NCBI GenBank assembly: GCA_958450325.1
Contig: OY288247.1
Span: 16,110,429 to 16,174,428, forward strand
Source: Agrostemma githago
Taxonomy: Eukaryota; Streptophyta; Magnoliopsida; Caryophyllales; Caryophyllaceae
Reading direction: 5' to 3'
Length of the DNA: 64,000 bases
The notes under the pieces were generated by a model. That model saw only the letters and a list, made by a program, of their open reading frames with translations, searched no databases and was not told where the DNA came from. The position numbers and the translations under genes were made by a program. Positions 32,520 through 44,295 of this stretch are shown piece after piece. How positions within the stretch are numbered: the stretch's first letter is position 1; each line of letters opens with the position of its first letter.

Positions 32520-34112
32520 GAGATAAGGCATGATAGTGGCTACCATTTCAGATGGGGTAGCATGTGAGTCGACCTTGATTTCATCGAGAGCCTTAGTCAG
32601 TGCTTCCCGATGAGCTTGCGAGCTAACTAAGAGTTGCCATACAGTTAAGTCAGCTCAAACCCTCTTCAATTGCTGGACCAGAGCCGTGTCCGGGCTTGGT
32701 TCTTCGAGGGCAGGCTCCGTCCTGGCAGGTTCAGTGACGGATATACGAGTAGAACGCCCAGCTGCGGCGAGGTGATTGGTGGCTAAGGCTTTGGACTTAG
32801 CCTTTCGGACCTCTTCAAGGGTGATGGGGACAGCTTCCCCTTTGGTTAAGTACACATCATCCTCGTCGTCGAACCATATCCCGTTGATTTGTGGGATATA
32901 GGGAGAGATGAGGTGAGAACAGTCAATTACCTCACCGGTGAATATTGTGTGGGCACTGAACGGGTTTTCTTTGTTGCTCGGCTTGTCTCCGGGCAACGGG
33001 ATTTTCCCGCTTTCGATGAGATCTTGGATCAGGTGCTTTAACCTCCAACATTTTTCAGTATCATGCCCGTTACCTCGGTGATACTGACAGTAGGCTAGGG
33101 CATTATAAGTTTTGGGCCTCTTCTCTACTGGAGGTTCTGCGGTTGGACCTATCGGTTGGATCAGGCCCTTAGAGCATAGCCTTTGTAAGGCATAATTATA
33201 GGTAGTCCCTATATCTGTGAATACACGATTTGGTGTATTCTTTTTAGATGAGGTGTCAAGCAGGTTTACCTCGTCAAAGATGCTGCGAGTTGCAGCTGCA
33301 GGTGTGGGCTTGTTTGTAGATGAACTAGCCCCTTGATAACCTTTAGTAGAGGCCTTAGTCTGGCTCTCCAGTCTCAAGTCATCCTCGATTCTCGTGCCCA
33401 TCTCAGTAAGGACAGCGAAGTTGGGGATGATGGCATACCGGAGATGGACCCGGTAGGATGGGAGGAGATTTTTAACAAAAGCCTCCATTAGGGCCTTCTC
33501 GCCGGGCTTGTCGACCAGCTTCACGCTCTCGGCCCTCCATCTTTGCAAGTATTTTGTGAACCCTTCTTTGGGCTCTTGAGCCATGACCTCCAGAGTACGC
33601 ATTGTAGTCTGGATTTCAGTGTTATCGGCGTAGTTCCGAGCAAATTCGGTTGCCACATCGTCCTAAGTCTTGTATTTCTTGGGGTCGAGCCTGTAGAACC
33701 AGGTCTTGGAATGCTTCTCCAAAGAGGAAGGGAATAGGTGCTTGAACATGGTGGACTTTACCCCTTTGACCGCCGTGAAGTCTTTGAAGGCCCGGATATG
33801 ATGGACCGGGTCTTCTGTACCCTCGAACATAGGAATCCCAGTCAAGTTGAGGTTGGCAGGTAGCTCGTCATTCAAAGGTGAATAAGTACGAGCATTTTCG
33901 GTGTGGATCGAGTTGTTCGTCGATAAGTGGACTTGCTCTTCGAGCCTACGAACAACATTGATCAACTCGGCTATGGGCCCAGTGGGCTCAGCTCTTTCAA
34001 CTGGGGTCGTTTTCTCGACGGCGCTCAGGCGGGTAGCTAACGTTGCTTGGTTAGCCTAAATGGAGGTCAGTTGAGTCTCGATATTGGTTAGGGCATCTTT
34101 CAACTCTTCCAT
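32520..34112 (-). pseudogene. Tat-B gag
   Basis: ATG at 34112 (MEELKDALTN) heads the gag frame, which meets a TAG 19 codons in and reopens into LINVVRRLEEQVHLSTNNS, LNLTGIPMFEGTEDPVHH and a capsid-like core. A second TAG replaces a Trp codon at about 33664, where Tat-A has TWDDVAT. The C-terminal part holds the Tat-type zinc motif YCQYHRGNGHDTEKCWRLK (about 33050). A TGA after LKRV at about 32655 replaces an Arg codon still present in Tat-A. All three stops are explained by single C-to-T or G-to-A changes. Confidence 0.88.
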
Positions 34113-35194
34113 TTTGTGTTGATGTCGGGTTTCGGGTGGCCTGTCTGTAAGAACACCGCGTAATCAGAAACTGGCCCGAAAATCCCGGAATAGAAAGTAC
34201 ATCCCGAACAAGACTAAAAGAGGAAATGACTCGAAGAAAGACACCTAGACGGGTGACTTGCGAAGTGCGGGCCTTCCTTAGGATTCGGCGAGTGGGCCTA
34301 GTCCTGTTCGAAGGAAGGTTCACGTGAGACATCCCCAGACTTTGGACTCGATTGTGTTGACGGGCCCTCCTTTGTAGGGGTTTGTCCTACGTAGGTGGGC
34401 CTTGCCTTAGTCTAATAAGGCGGACTGAGATGGGGAAGAAACCCGTGATGTAAGATCGACAGAGTTTCGACGCTAAAGACCTTGACAACTTATGACATGA
34501 CCCGACACTGCTAGATACGGGAAGTCCTAAGAAGAGGAAAGTTTTGAAAATTGATGGTTTTTGGAAAGTCCGAGAGAACTCGGGGAAAGGCCCAATTTTC
34601 GAAAAAAAACGAAAAGAGTATTGGGCCACGGGTTTTGAAAGTTTGAAAATGTTTTCGAGTTTTGAATTGGGCAGCATACCGTCTAGAAAATAGGCTATTT
34701 TGAGAAAAATCATAAGTCCTAAATTCGGCATGCGACCCGGGTTTTGAAAATGAGTATCTTGAAAAAGATGTATTTTTGAAAAGTTGACGGTTTTTGAAAA
34801 CGACACGGAAACAAAATAGCACGTAGTCACACAAGAATTATAACGACGCCATGTATGCTCTACACTAAGTCTCGGTCGGTCTAAGAGGGTCTATACCAGT
34901 GTACATAGTCTAGACGTTGATCGGGACGGACTCTCTAAGTCGAGTTGAACTTAGAACATGCCGCGAAACCCACTCGAATCGACTATGGACACCTTTTGAC
35001 ATATCCATATTGGAGTACATCGCGGTATAGTGGGACGTCGGTCACCAGTACCGGCCCGGGAAAATATGGGTTTATGCATGAACCGTAAAACTAAAACGCG
35101 TATTGTACTAGTCAAACGATTTCTATTCGAGTCTCATCCTGAGGATGCCGATGGTAAGTCACGCATCAGTTAATCCCCAGCGGAGTCGCCAAAT
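34113..35194 (-). other. Tat-B 5' leader and primer-binding site (tRNA-Arg)
   Basis: Minus-strand TGGCGACTCCGCTGGGGA (35191-35174), just after the LTR, matches the 3' end of plant tRNA-Arg(ACG) with a couple of differences, as is usual for Ogre-type elements. The remaining leader is non-coding, with T/A-rich TTTTGAAAA-like stretches at 34540-34800, and matches the Tat-A leader closely. Confidence 0.8.
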
Positions 35195-37917
35195 TGTGGA
35201 CATGACATAGGTCCACCCCGACGCGGCCACGCGCGGGTTTGGGTAGGCGAATGAATCTCCATATGAAACGGATCGAATTGAAATTTTGGTCGAAGTGGAG
35301 TCGCCACCGAATTTTGTGGTTATTCGGAACCATTCGAGCCCACTCTATGTCGTATTGGTCCATATACAAAATACGGCCCATTTCCGATGTCAGACTTTAT
35401 TGGGCTCGTCCCTTTGCATTTGATACCAATACCGACATTATCGGATATTGTGTATTGAATGACTCTCGTGCGCCAACGGTTTCGGGCATCGGGAATCCGA
35501 GGTTCTGAGTAAGGGGTGAGGGTACGTGTTGGGAAGCCCAAAAAGGACACCCATCCCCGCCCGCACATTAGCGACCTCTACTAAGAATTCGAATGACTTT
35601 CCAATACGCGCGTTAGTTGAACGGGAAAATGATATGCAAAGATTATTTTCCCTAAACATGTGAATGGAATTGAGAAAGGGTTTCTAAGTCAATTTAATGC
35701 AATTAATTCTACGTCAAAGTGGAATTTTAGCATGTGGGTTCATTTTAGTGAAATAAAACAAACAATGAAAATTGACAAAAGAAACAAACAAACTGTTAGT
35801 AACGATATAACGAATAATAACGGTTTGTGCGGATATTGAATTGAATTGAATGGTGCAAACGAGATGATGCATGGTTTGAAAAGATAGCAATACACGTGAT
35901 TAATTAGGCACGTGTTGACTTAAGTCACGAAAACGATTAACGAGACTCGAATGTGATGTGTAGGACTCACGGTTTGACGTGATTAAGGGCCACTCGACCG
36001 AGTCATTGTGTGACTCGACCGAGTGGACCTCTGAAAAGCGGTCTGTCCAGGTTTTGTGACCCTACTCGACCGATTTACTGACCAACTCCACCGAGTACAT
36101 CGCCACTCGACCGAGTCACAGTGAGACTCGACCGAGCGGAGGTCATAGAGGCATTCTGTTTCGTATTACGGACCCTACTCGATCGAGTTATTGAACAACT
36201 CGATCGAGTACGTTGCCACTCGACCGAGTCACTGTAAGACTCGACCGAGTGGAGGTCGTAAGAGATGTTCTGTCTCAGTTTTTGTGATGTCACTCGATCG
36301 AGTGGCGTAGGCACTCGGTCGAGTGGCACCTGTACGAACCGTGTCGTTTGCAATTTTAAATATCGATTTTGAAATTGCTTTTGATTTTTTGATGACTTGA
36401 CGAATTGGGCATAAATATAGCGAAATTTATACTCAATTCGGGACTTGAATACTCGTCGTATCCCATATTCGATTATCGAATCGATATGGAATACTAGAGT
36501 GAAAACAATAGAAGATTAATTTAAGTCGACTTAAATTAACTATCGCGATATGGTAGATTTCCTCCGCGTTAAATAATGCCGTAATTCTATTGAATGGTAT
36601 TGACAATTATTTTAGCATCAACGGAAAATCGCATTAGTTAACTTATGTGACTATATCGTTAGATTCGACAGCCAATTAAGGAATTGGCATCGAATTTAAT
36701 AGATCGACGCTTTGCTTAAATTGAGAGACGTGATTCCCTCCGCATCCCGACGTCATAATTAATTCTCGCGAATTGTTTGACGTCGGATCCGTATCAACGG
36801 GTTTCGACCCTTATTAAAATACAATGTTTGCTTTTGAAAATCGATGTGATTATGTGACTCGAACAATGAGGAAGACGAAATTAGAAAAGATTATTGTTTA
36901 AGTTAACTTATCTCAATAATCAAATAGTCGGGGTACCGGAATAAGCGACCGTCAACGCTGTGTGCAGTACACTTGTATATTCGTGTTTTCTTATTCTGAT
37001 ATCCTTCCCATTCGACACAAATTGATAAGTATTTTAATGCTTTGATATTAATTATACTATCGATATTATGATGCAAAGAACAAAAAAACGAAAATAAGAC
37101 GCGAAGAGAAGAGGAAGACGACGAGAAGAGGAGGAGAAAGGAAGAAAGGGTTTTGACACCCTCAACCTACATGTTCTTGTCTCGGATCGAACTCGTAACC
37201 GTGGCTTTAACACAAGAGTCTTCGAGGTGAATGAAGGTTAAGTTATGGTGGCTCGGGATTGACTCCTAAAACTAGGTTTAGGGTTTTTGCTAGTGTGTTG
37301 CTTAGGGTTTGCTTAGGGTTTGTAAAGATGTTGTGTGTGTGTGTAGGGTTGCTCTAGGGTTTCTTGGAGTTGTCAAAAAAGTGTGTCAAGTGGTGTTGCA
37401 TGGGGTGTAGATATAGGCTAGGTTAGGGCACCCGGTTTAGGGTTACTCGACCGAGTAGGTGGCTAACTCGGTCGAGTGGTCCGTTCAACCTGCAGCCGGG
37501 CTCGAAACAGGCCCACTCGATCGAGTGGGTCGGGCGCTCGATCGAGTGGCCCAAATGGGTTGCGCGGGTCCATTGATTTGGATCTTGACTTTGGGTGTTT
37601 GATGGGTTTTGTGTTTGACTTGGACTTTTGATGATGTGAGGGGTTGTTTTGTGTGTCTCGAAAACGACTTTGACCGGGGTTGACCCAATCGCAAAAAGTC
37701 GGTTTTAATTCTGGTGTCGGTTTCGGCCCAAATTAGCCTTATTTGATTGGAAACGGCGCACTGGACCTGGATTTGTACTCTGTAAGTGTGTTAGCTAGCA
37801 ATTAATGGATTTGAGCCCGTATCCGAGCGCATAGAAGCACGTTAGCGTCCGATCATCATCGGGTGTTTTTTGGGAAACTACCGTAGACACCTGGCATTCA
37901 AAATGCGGGTGTCTACA
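35195..37917 (-). repeat. 5' LTR of Tat-B
   Basis: Full-length, 2723 bp, TG...CA ends. A TATA-like box is near 37409-37417 (minus). Upstream palindrome pairs start at 37445/37466 and 37515/37536, exactly 21 bp apart. The downstream cluster (35992-36324) has an extra two-pair module of about 113 bp compared with the Tat-B 3' LTR. AACCCTA motifs lie at 37277-37365. Confidence 0.92.
35992..36324. promoter_or_regulatory. Expanded downstream palindrome cluster of Tat-B 5' LTR
   Basis: Pairs start at 35992/36013, 36065/36086, 36106/36127, then a duplicated module near 36177-36240, and 36292/36313; spacing is 21 bp. Some sites have decayed (CCGATT, CTCCACC). Confidence 0.65.
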
Positions 37918-37922
37918 GGCTC

Positions 37923-39924
37923 CGGCATTGATAAGCCCAAACAACATGACGGTGTAACAGTAAGTACCCCAAGGTGTAACGAAGGTAGTCTTACTCATAT
38001 CCTCTTCAGCCATTTTGATTTGATTGTATCCGGCATACCCGTCCATGAATGATAGAAGGGCATGATCGGCCGTGTTATCCACCAGTATGTCGATGTGTGG
38101 TAACGGAAAATCGTCTTTTGGGCTGGCCTTATTGAGGTCTCGGAAGTCCACGCATACCCGCACCTTGCCGTCCTTCTTGGGTACCGGCACAATGTTTGCG
38201 ATCCATTCTGGATATTCAGACACTTGTATAAAGCCTGCTTTGAATTGCTTGTCAACTTCTTCTTTGACTTTGAGAGACCATTCGGGTCTCATTCTTCGGA
38301 GTTTCTGTTTTACCGGTTTACACCCATCTTTGATGGGTATTCGGTGTTCAGCTATTTCCCGATCTATTCCCGGCATGTCCTTGTAGGACCATGCGAAGAC
38401 GTCCTTGAATTCCTGGAGGAGGTCTGTGAATTGTTTTCTCTCCTCGGGATCTAAGGATAGGCCCAACTTCAACATCTGGGGCTCTAAAGTGGTTCCCACG
38501 TTAATGGACTCGGTTTCTTCAATTGCCGGATCTCGGGATTCCCTTTGTTCGAGCTGCTCGATTAGATGCGGAGGCAGAGGTACCTGTTCGTCAGGTTTCT
38601 CAATGTCATTGCATATAAAATTTTTGAAATCGAAAGAATTTTGGAAATAAGACAAGTCGTAAGCAGAATGGTTTTCGTTATTATTATTAATGGTAAATTT
38701 TGAGAAAAACTCGAATAGAGCGGCCATCTGCTCGTTGGTCAGTGGTGGGATAAGGAGAGGTTTTGGGACAGGCTCCGAGACCTCAGTGGCTAGAGGAAAA
38801 GGGGTTACAGACTCGACTCTAGCACCAGACCCTCTAGACTTGGACTCAGACTCCGACTCTGACTCTGACTTAGACTCGGACTCGGTATCCGGCATGTCTC
38901 CCTCGCCAGTGGTTAACTTGTAGGTCCGTCCTTGGCTGTCAGTCCACTTGACGGTTTTCCTCCAGACCCTCTTCCTGGTGTCTGCACCGACTTCGGAGAT
39001 TAGCTTGGTTGGGTCAAACCGATCGCTGCGGAGGATCAGGTTGACCAAATCATCCTTTGGAGCAGGGACGGCCTTGTCTTCTCCAAATAGGAGCCCCAGC
39101 ACGGACTCGGAGCTGTTTTCCCCTTCCTTGGACTCGGCTTGAACAAGGGTGAATATATCATCGGGGATGAAATTGCATTCCCGAGCCGTTTTGGTCCCGG
39201 GATATGTGATGGTGGGTTGGTAAAGGCCCACTTGAGTAGCTCCGAAAACTGGAGTAACGAAGTAGTCAGTTAACTTCGGGCTATAAGGGCCTAAGTAAGT
39301 GCCCTTGAGGATGTTGGTGGCCTTGTGGATACCGGCCCTGACCACGTTTTCCGGGGTTATATCATACCCCAATCCGAACTGTGACTCGCCATCGTTTAGG
39401 ACCTCGATAATCTTCCCAGTTGGAAGATATGGCCTCGAGGTAGCCCCAGGTAAGTAGCCCAAGTTTTGTAGCATCGTGTCGATGCTAGTGGTAAAGTAAG
39501 GCCTGAAGAGATATTCCTCCTCGACCATACCCACGAAATCAAATCCTCGTGGGCCGGCCCGGCCCGTAGCATTGCAGCTTGCTACGGTAATGAGGGTCGC
39601 CTCCAGTGTGATGACACCGTCCTGAAGCGGCATCTTGACTTTTCTGTGGAGGGTGGAGGATACGGCCTTGACTGCATGGATCCAAGGCCTTCCTAGTAGT
39701 AAGTTAAAAGACGAGGTGACCTCGATCACCTGAAACTCCAACTCCTTTTCGATTGGGCCCGTTATTATTGTCAGCTTAACGGCCCCGGCTACTGGTTTTG
39801 GGCTTCCGTCAAAAGCCTGGATAGTTTGCACCGTTGGGAGATAGTCGGCATCTGTGATGCCGAGGGCCCGAGCGGTCCTTAGGGGTAGGACATTCACAGT
39901 AGATTCGTCATCAATTAGGGTCAT
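37923..39924 (-). pseudogene. Tat-A pol, 5' part: protease and reverse transcriptase N-terminal half
   Basis: The open frame 37795-39924 starts MTLIDDESTVNVLPLRTARA: the protease active site reads DDES instead of DDGS, probably inactivating. LLGRPWIHAVKAV follows, then the acidic linker, then RT through DFRDLNKASPKDDFPLPHID and FMDGYAGYNQIKM to LFGLINAGA, where Tat-B begins at 37917. Residues beyond that in the open frame come from the Tat-B LTR. The remaining RT (YIDD) is 11.5 kb away at 26387. Confidence 0.9.
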
Positions 39925-39930
39925 CGGGAG

Positions 39931-40967
39931 CTACTTTCCTCGGAAAATGACCGTAATGTATAGGGCCAAATTATGGGCGGCCCCAAATGGTGGTAGATCG
40001 GACTCAGAGAAGGTTATGAGTGGGCCTTCCTTCGACTTCCCCTTGAGATAGGGCATGATAGTGGCTACCATTTCAGCGGGGATAACCTGAGAGTCGACCT
40101 TGATTTCATCGAGAGCCTTAGTCAGTGCCTCTCGATGTGCTTGCGAGCTAACCAGTAGTTGCCATATGGTTAGATCAGCTCGAACCCTCTTCAATTGTTG
40201 GACCAAGGCCGTGTCGTTGCTTGGTTCCTCGAGGGTGGATTCCGTCCTGACAAGTTCAGTGACGGTTGTGGGAGTAGAGCGCCCGGCTGTGGCGTGGTGG
40301 TTAGTGGCTAAGGCTTTGGACTTAGCTTTTCGGACCTCTTCACTTGTGATGGGCACAGCTTCCCCTTTGGCTAGGTAAACGTCGTCCTCGTCATCGAACC
40401 ATATCCCGTTGATTTGTGGAATAAAAGGGGAAATGAGGTGAGAACAGTCGATTACCTCTCCCGTGAATATAGCATGGGCACTGAACGGGTTTTCTTTGTT
40501 GCTTGGCTTGTTCCTGGGCAACGGTATTTTCCCGCTTTCAATCAGATCTTGGATCAGATGCTTCAGCTTCCAACATTTTTTCGTGTCATGCCCATTACCT
40601 CGGTGATACTGGCAATAGGCTTGGACATTGTAGCTCTTGGGCCTTTTCTCCACTGGAAGTTCGGGAGTCGGGCCTATTGGTTGGATAAGGCGTTTTGAAG
40701 ATAGCCTTTGTAAGGCGTAGGTATAGGTAGTCCATATATCCGTGAATACCCGAGTTGGTGTATTCTTTTTGGACGAGGTGTCAAGCAGGTTTACCTCATC
40801 GAAGATGCTGCGAGTTGCAGCTGCGGATGTGGGCTTGCTCACAGATGAACTGGCCCCTTGATATCCCTTGGTAGAGGCCTTAGTCAGGCTCTCTAACCTT
40901 AAGTCATCCTCGATCCTTGTGCCCATTTCAGTAAGGGCGGCAAAATTAGTGATGATTGCATACCGGA
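39931..40967 (-). pseudogene. Tat-A gag, C-terminal part
   Basis: Frame 39931-40926 starts MGTRIEDDLRLESLTKASTK and contains the zinc motif YCQYHRGNGHDTKKCWKLK, then a protease-linking segment ending VIFRGK with a TAG where Tat-B has Tyr (FRGKYLP equivalent). The N-terminal half lies right of solo LTR D. Gag and protease-RT were evidently one frame in the ancestor. Confidence 0.88.
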
Positions 40968-42533
40968 TGATGAACTCATTTCGTATATATATTTAACCCC
41001 AACTTTTTCTTTATTTTGGTTCGTTTTATGTGTCCTAGGAGTCATTTTTCTAGCTTTTTATTCCTCTTTATTATGTCGGGTATTTTGTTTACGTTTTGTA
41101 GGAAACAAGACAAATGAAGGCGATTGAGCTATATTTGGGCAATGACGAGAGTCGAGCCATGAAATTAACAAGGAAGAAGTAATAAAAGTTAGGTGAAGTG
41201 AAGAAACGACAAAGAAATAAGTTGGAAAGCTCAAACAAATGCAAATCGAGAAGAAAGAACGATCGCAAAAACAAGGATCAACTTCAAACGTGAATATCTT
41301 GAGTTATATAACTCCGATTGAGCTGAGTTTTGTGGCATTGGAAAGCTCTTTCTCTTAGCTTTCCAACGATATCAAATCCAATAAGTAACGAAGAAACAGC
41401 AAGCATTTCAAATTCGTCGCGCAGTGCAGAGAAACCCGAACCGCTCAGGATGAACCCAAACCGCTCGGGACGACCTTGAACCGGTCGGTTCAGGCCCAAA
41501 CCGATCGGTTTGAGGCTGTTTCTCGGGATTTCTATTCTTGGACTCCTTCACTTACCATAACTCCTATTTTACGGGATATTCTTTCCTAATTAGTTTTAGG
41601 AAAGTATGAGGAATGACACTCCTTATCATTATTAGTATATATACCCTCCTTAGGGTTAGATTTATGAACACTTTCTCATTCAATAGTTTTAGTTTACACA
41701 TTCTCATTCATTAGTTTAGATTTAATAAGACTTTCTCATTCAATAGTTTTAGTTTACACTTTCATATTCATTAGTTTAGTTTAGACTTTTTATTAGCATT
41801 AGAATTCTTCAAATTTGTAGTCATACTTTTTGACCGTTAATCTTTCAGTTCTACTTAATTGGTACCTTTTCTTATTCTCTTATTTTCATATTGTTCTTTA
41901 TTATGCTTAATTTCTTTATTGCTTTATCGTTTATTATGAGTGGCTAATTTATTTATCTACGGTTGAAGGGGATCTATGCTAATTGAATTGGGGATGTTAG
42001 TTTAATTACTTATTTGATTGATCATTCATATGTTATTGCCTTACTACTTGTCTTGTATCGTTGTTTGATTAGTTTGAGACGTTGAACTAGTTGAATGTTT
42101 AGGAACCCAAACCTAAGATCGAAAGCCTGGTAAGGGTAGACTTACAAGTAAGTGGGTAGGATAATCTGGTAAGTTGCGAGAGCCCGTCAGAATCTATCTT
42201 AAGGTTGACATAAGATCCGAAAGGCCGTGTCTTTGCCCTAAATAACTGTGATTGATTGATTGAATGATTAATTAACTTTACCCAATTTGATTACATAGTG
42301 AACCGTAAGACCCTAGATCCTTTTAATATTGTTAGAACCTCGTTATTTTACATAATCGTATTAGTTTAGACCAAATTCATAAAAACCGGAATTAGAATAG
42401 TTTAGAATCAACTATAGATAATTAGCGATAATCGTCTGTCTCTCTGTGGATTCGATCCATACTTGCTCCTAGCTACCTGTTAGTCGTTTGTTAGGTTTAT
42501 TTTGATATAGGTGATACGACTTTAGCCTTATCA
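40968..42533 (+). mobile_element. D: solo LTR inserted in Tat-A gag, Athila-like
   Basis: 1566 bp, starts TGATGAACTCATTTCG, ends TTTAGCCTTATCA, flanked by CCGGA at 40963-40967 and 42534-42538. The gag reading resumes across it. A TATA box (TATATATA, 41636-41643) and the 3' CTCTGTGGATTCGATCC stretch indicate + orientation and an Athila-like gypsy LTR; the lineage call is by LTR character only. It carries a four-site palindrome array at 41439-41510. Confidence 0.85.
41439..41510 (+). promoter_or_regulatory. Four-site palindromic array with exact 20-bp period in LTR D
   Basis: Sites start at 41439, 41459, 41479 and 41499. The last, AACCGATCGGTT, is a perfect palindrome; the third, AACCGGTCGGTT, differs at the centre; the first two (AACCGCTCAGGA, AACCGCTCGGGA) are more decayed. 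The TATA box is about 125 bp downstream. Confidence 0.65.
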
Positions 42534-42538
42534 CCGGA

Positions 42539-43219
42539 GATGGACCCGGTAGGATGGGAGGAGGTTCTTTACAAAGGCCTCCACTAGCACTTTTTTGCTT
42601 AGCTTATCAACCAGCTTCACACTTTCGGCCCGCCATCTTTGAAGATATTTGGTGAACCCTTCTTTGGGCTCTTGGGCCATCACTTCCAGAGTACGCATTG
42701 TAGTCTGGATCTCGGTGTTATCAGCGTAATTCCGAGAAAATCAGTCGCCACATCGTCCCAAGTTTTATATTTCTTGTAATCGAGCCTGTAGTACCGGGCC
42801 TTGGGATTGTTTTCAAGGGAGGAAGGGAATAAGTGCTTAAACATGGTGGACTTCACCCCTTTGACCGCCATAAAATCCTTGAAAGCCCGGATGTGGTGGA
42901 CCGGGTCTTCAGTACCCTCAAACATTGGAATTCCCGTGAGGTTGAGGTTAGCAGGTAGTTCGTCGTTTAAAGGTGAATAGGAACAAGCATTTTTAGTGTG
43001 GATCGAGTTGTTCGTTGACAGGTGAACCTGTTCTTCGAGCCTGCGAACAACGCTGATTAGTTCAGCTATGGGCCCAGTGGGCTCAGACCCTTCAATGGGG
43101 GCTACCTTCTCTACGACACTCACACGGGTGGCCAAGGTCGTTTGGTCGGTCTAGATGGCAGTCAATTGAGTCTCGATCTTGGCCAGTGCGGCGGTCAGTT
43201 GATCCCAAGTCGACTGCAT
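42539..43219 (-). pseudogene. Tat-A gag, N-terminal part
   Basis: ATG at 43219 (MQSTWDQLTAALAKIETQLT) is followed after 22 codons by TAG, at the same place as in Tat-B gag. The frame then continues TDQTTLATRVSVVEK and LNLTGIPMFEGTEDPVHH to TWDDVATD, where a frameshift interrupts it near 42740. The first coding residues to the right of solo LTR D are conserved with Tat-B. Confidence 0.85.
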
Positions 43220-44295
43220 TTTGTGTTTTCTGGTTTCGAGTGGCCTGTCTGTAAGAACACCGCGTAATCAGAAACTAGCCCAAATCCTGGAATAGAAAGT
43301 ACATCCCGAACAAGACTGAAAAGGGAAATGACTCGGAAATGACACCTACACGGGTGACTTGTGAAAGGTGGGCCTTCTCTAGGATTCGGCTGGTGGGTTG
43401 AGTCCTGTTCGAGAAAAGGTCCACGTGAGACATCCCCAGACTTTTAGACTCGATTGTGTAAACGGGCCCTCCTTTGTAGGAGTATGTCCTACGTAGGTGG
43501 GCCTTGCCTTAGTCTACTAAGGCGGACTGGGATGGGGAAGAAACTCGCGATGTAAGATCGACAGAGTTTCGACGCTAAAGACTTCGACGACTTACGACAT
43601 GACCCGACACTGCTAAATTCGGGAAGTCCTAAGAAGAGGAAGGTTTTGAAAATGATTGTTTTTGGAAAACCCGAGCAAACTCGGGGAAGGGCCCAATTTT
43701 TCGAAGGAATTGGAAAGTGCATCGGGCCACAAATTTGAAAGTTTGAAAATATTTTCGAGTTTTGAAATGTGCAGAGTACCGGCTAAAAATAGGCTATTTT
43801 GAGTAAAATCATAAGTCCTAAATTCGGTATATGTCCCAGGTTTTGAAATTGAATATCTTGAAAAAGATGTATTTTTTGAAAAAGTTGACGGTTTTTGAAA
43901 ACGACACGGAAACCAAGTAGCATGTAGTCAGGGAAGCATTATAACGACGCCATGTATGCTTTACACTAAGTCTCGGTCGGTCTAAAAAGAGTCTATACCA
44001 GTGCACATAGTCTAGACGTTGATCGGGGCGGACTTTCTAAGTCGAGTTGAGCTTAGAACATGCCGCGAAACCCACTCGAATCGACTATGGACACCTTTGA
44101 CATATCCATATTGGAGTACATCACGGTATAGTGGGACGTCGGTCACGAGTAGCGGCCCGGGAAAATATGGGGTTATGCATGAACCGTAAAACTAAAACGC
44201 GTATTATACTAGTCAAACGATTTCTATTCGAGTCTCACCCTGAGGATGCCGATGGTAAGTCACGCATCAGTTAATCCCCAGCGGAGTCGCCAAAT
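43220..44295 (-). other. Tat-A 5' leader and primer-binding site (tRNA-Arg)
   Basis: PBS TGGCGACTCCGCTGGGGA on the minus strand at 44292-44275, identical to that of Tat-B. The leader has the same TTTTGAAAA-rich stretches (43640-43890) and no frame of note. Confidence 0.8.

Larger units (their letters stand above)
26388..37917 (-). mobile_element. Tat-B: second Tat-type retrotransposon, inserted in Tat-A reverse transcriptase
   Basis: Flanking 5-mers are GGCTC at 26383-26387 and 37918-37922. The Tat-A RT frame continues across (NAGA on the right, ATYQRT on the left), confirming the insertion point. The order on the minus strand is 5' LTR (37917-35195), tRNA-Arg PBS, leader, gag, protease, RT, RNase H, second RNase H-like domain, part of integrase, then a truncated 3' LTR (28387-26388). 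A deletion removed the integrase C-terminus, any antisense gene, the polypurine tract and the first ~720 bp of the 3' LTR. It is the same family as Tat-A and clearly younger. Confidence 0.93.

Noticed and set aside
34387..34834. Minus-strand frames of about 107-147 residues in the Tat-B leader
   Set aside because: Phe/Ser-rich translation of the TTTTGAAAA-like leader; the matching Tat-A leader does not keep the frames.
37277..37365. Interstitial telomeric repeat
   Set aside because: The TTAGGGTTT motifs are few, irregular and confined to a fixed LTR position, so a promoter-associated telo-box reading fits better.
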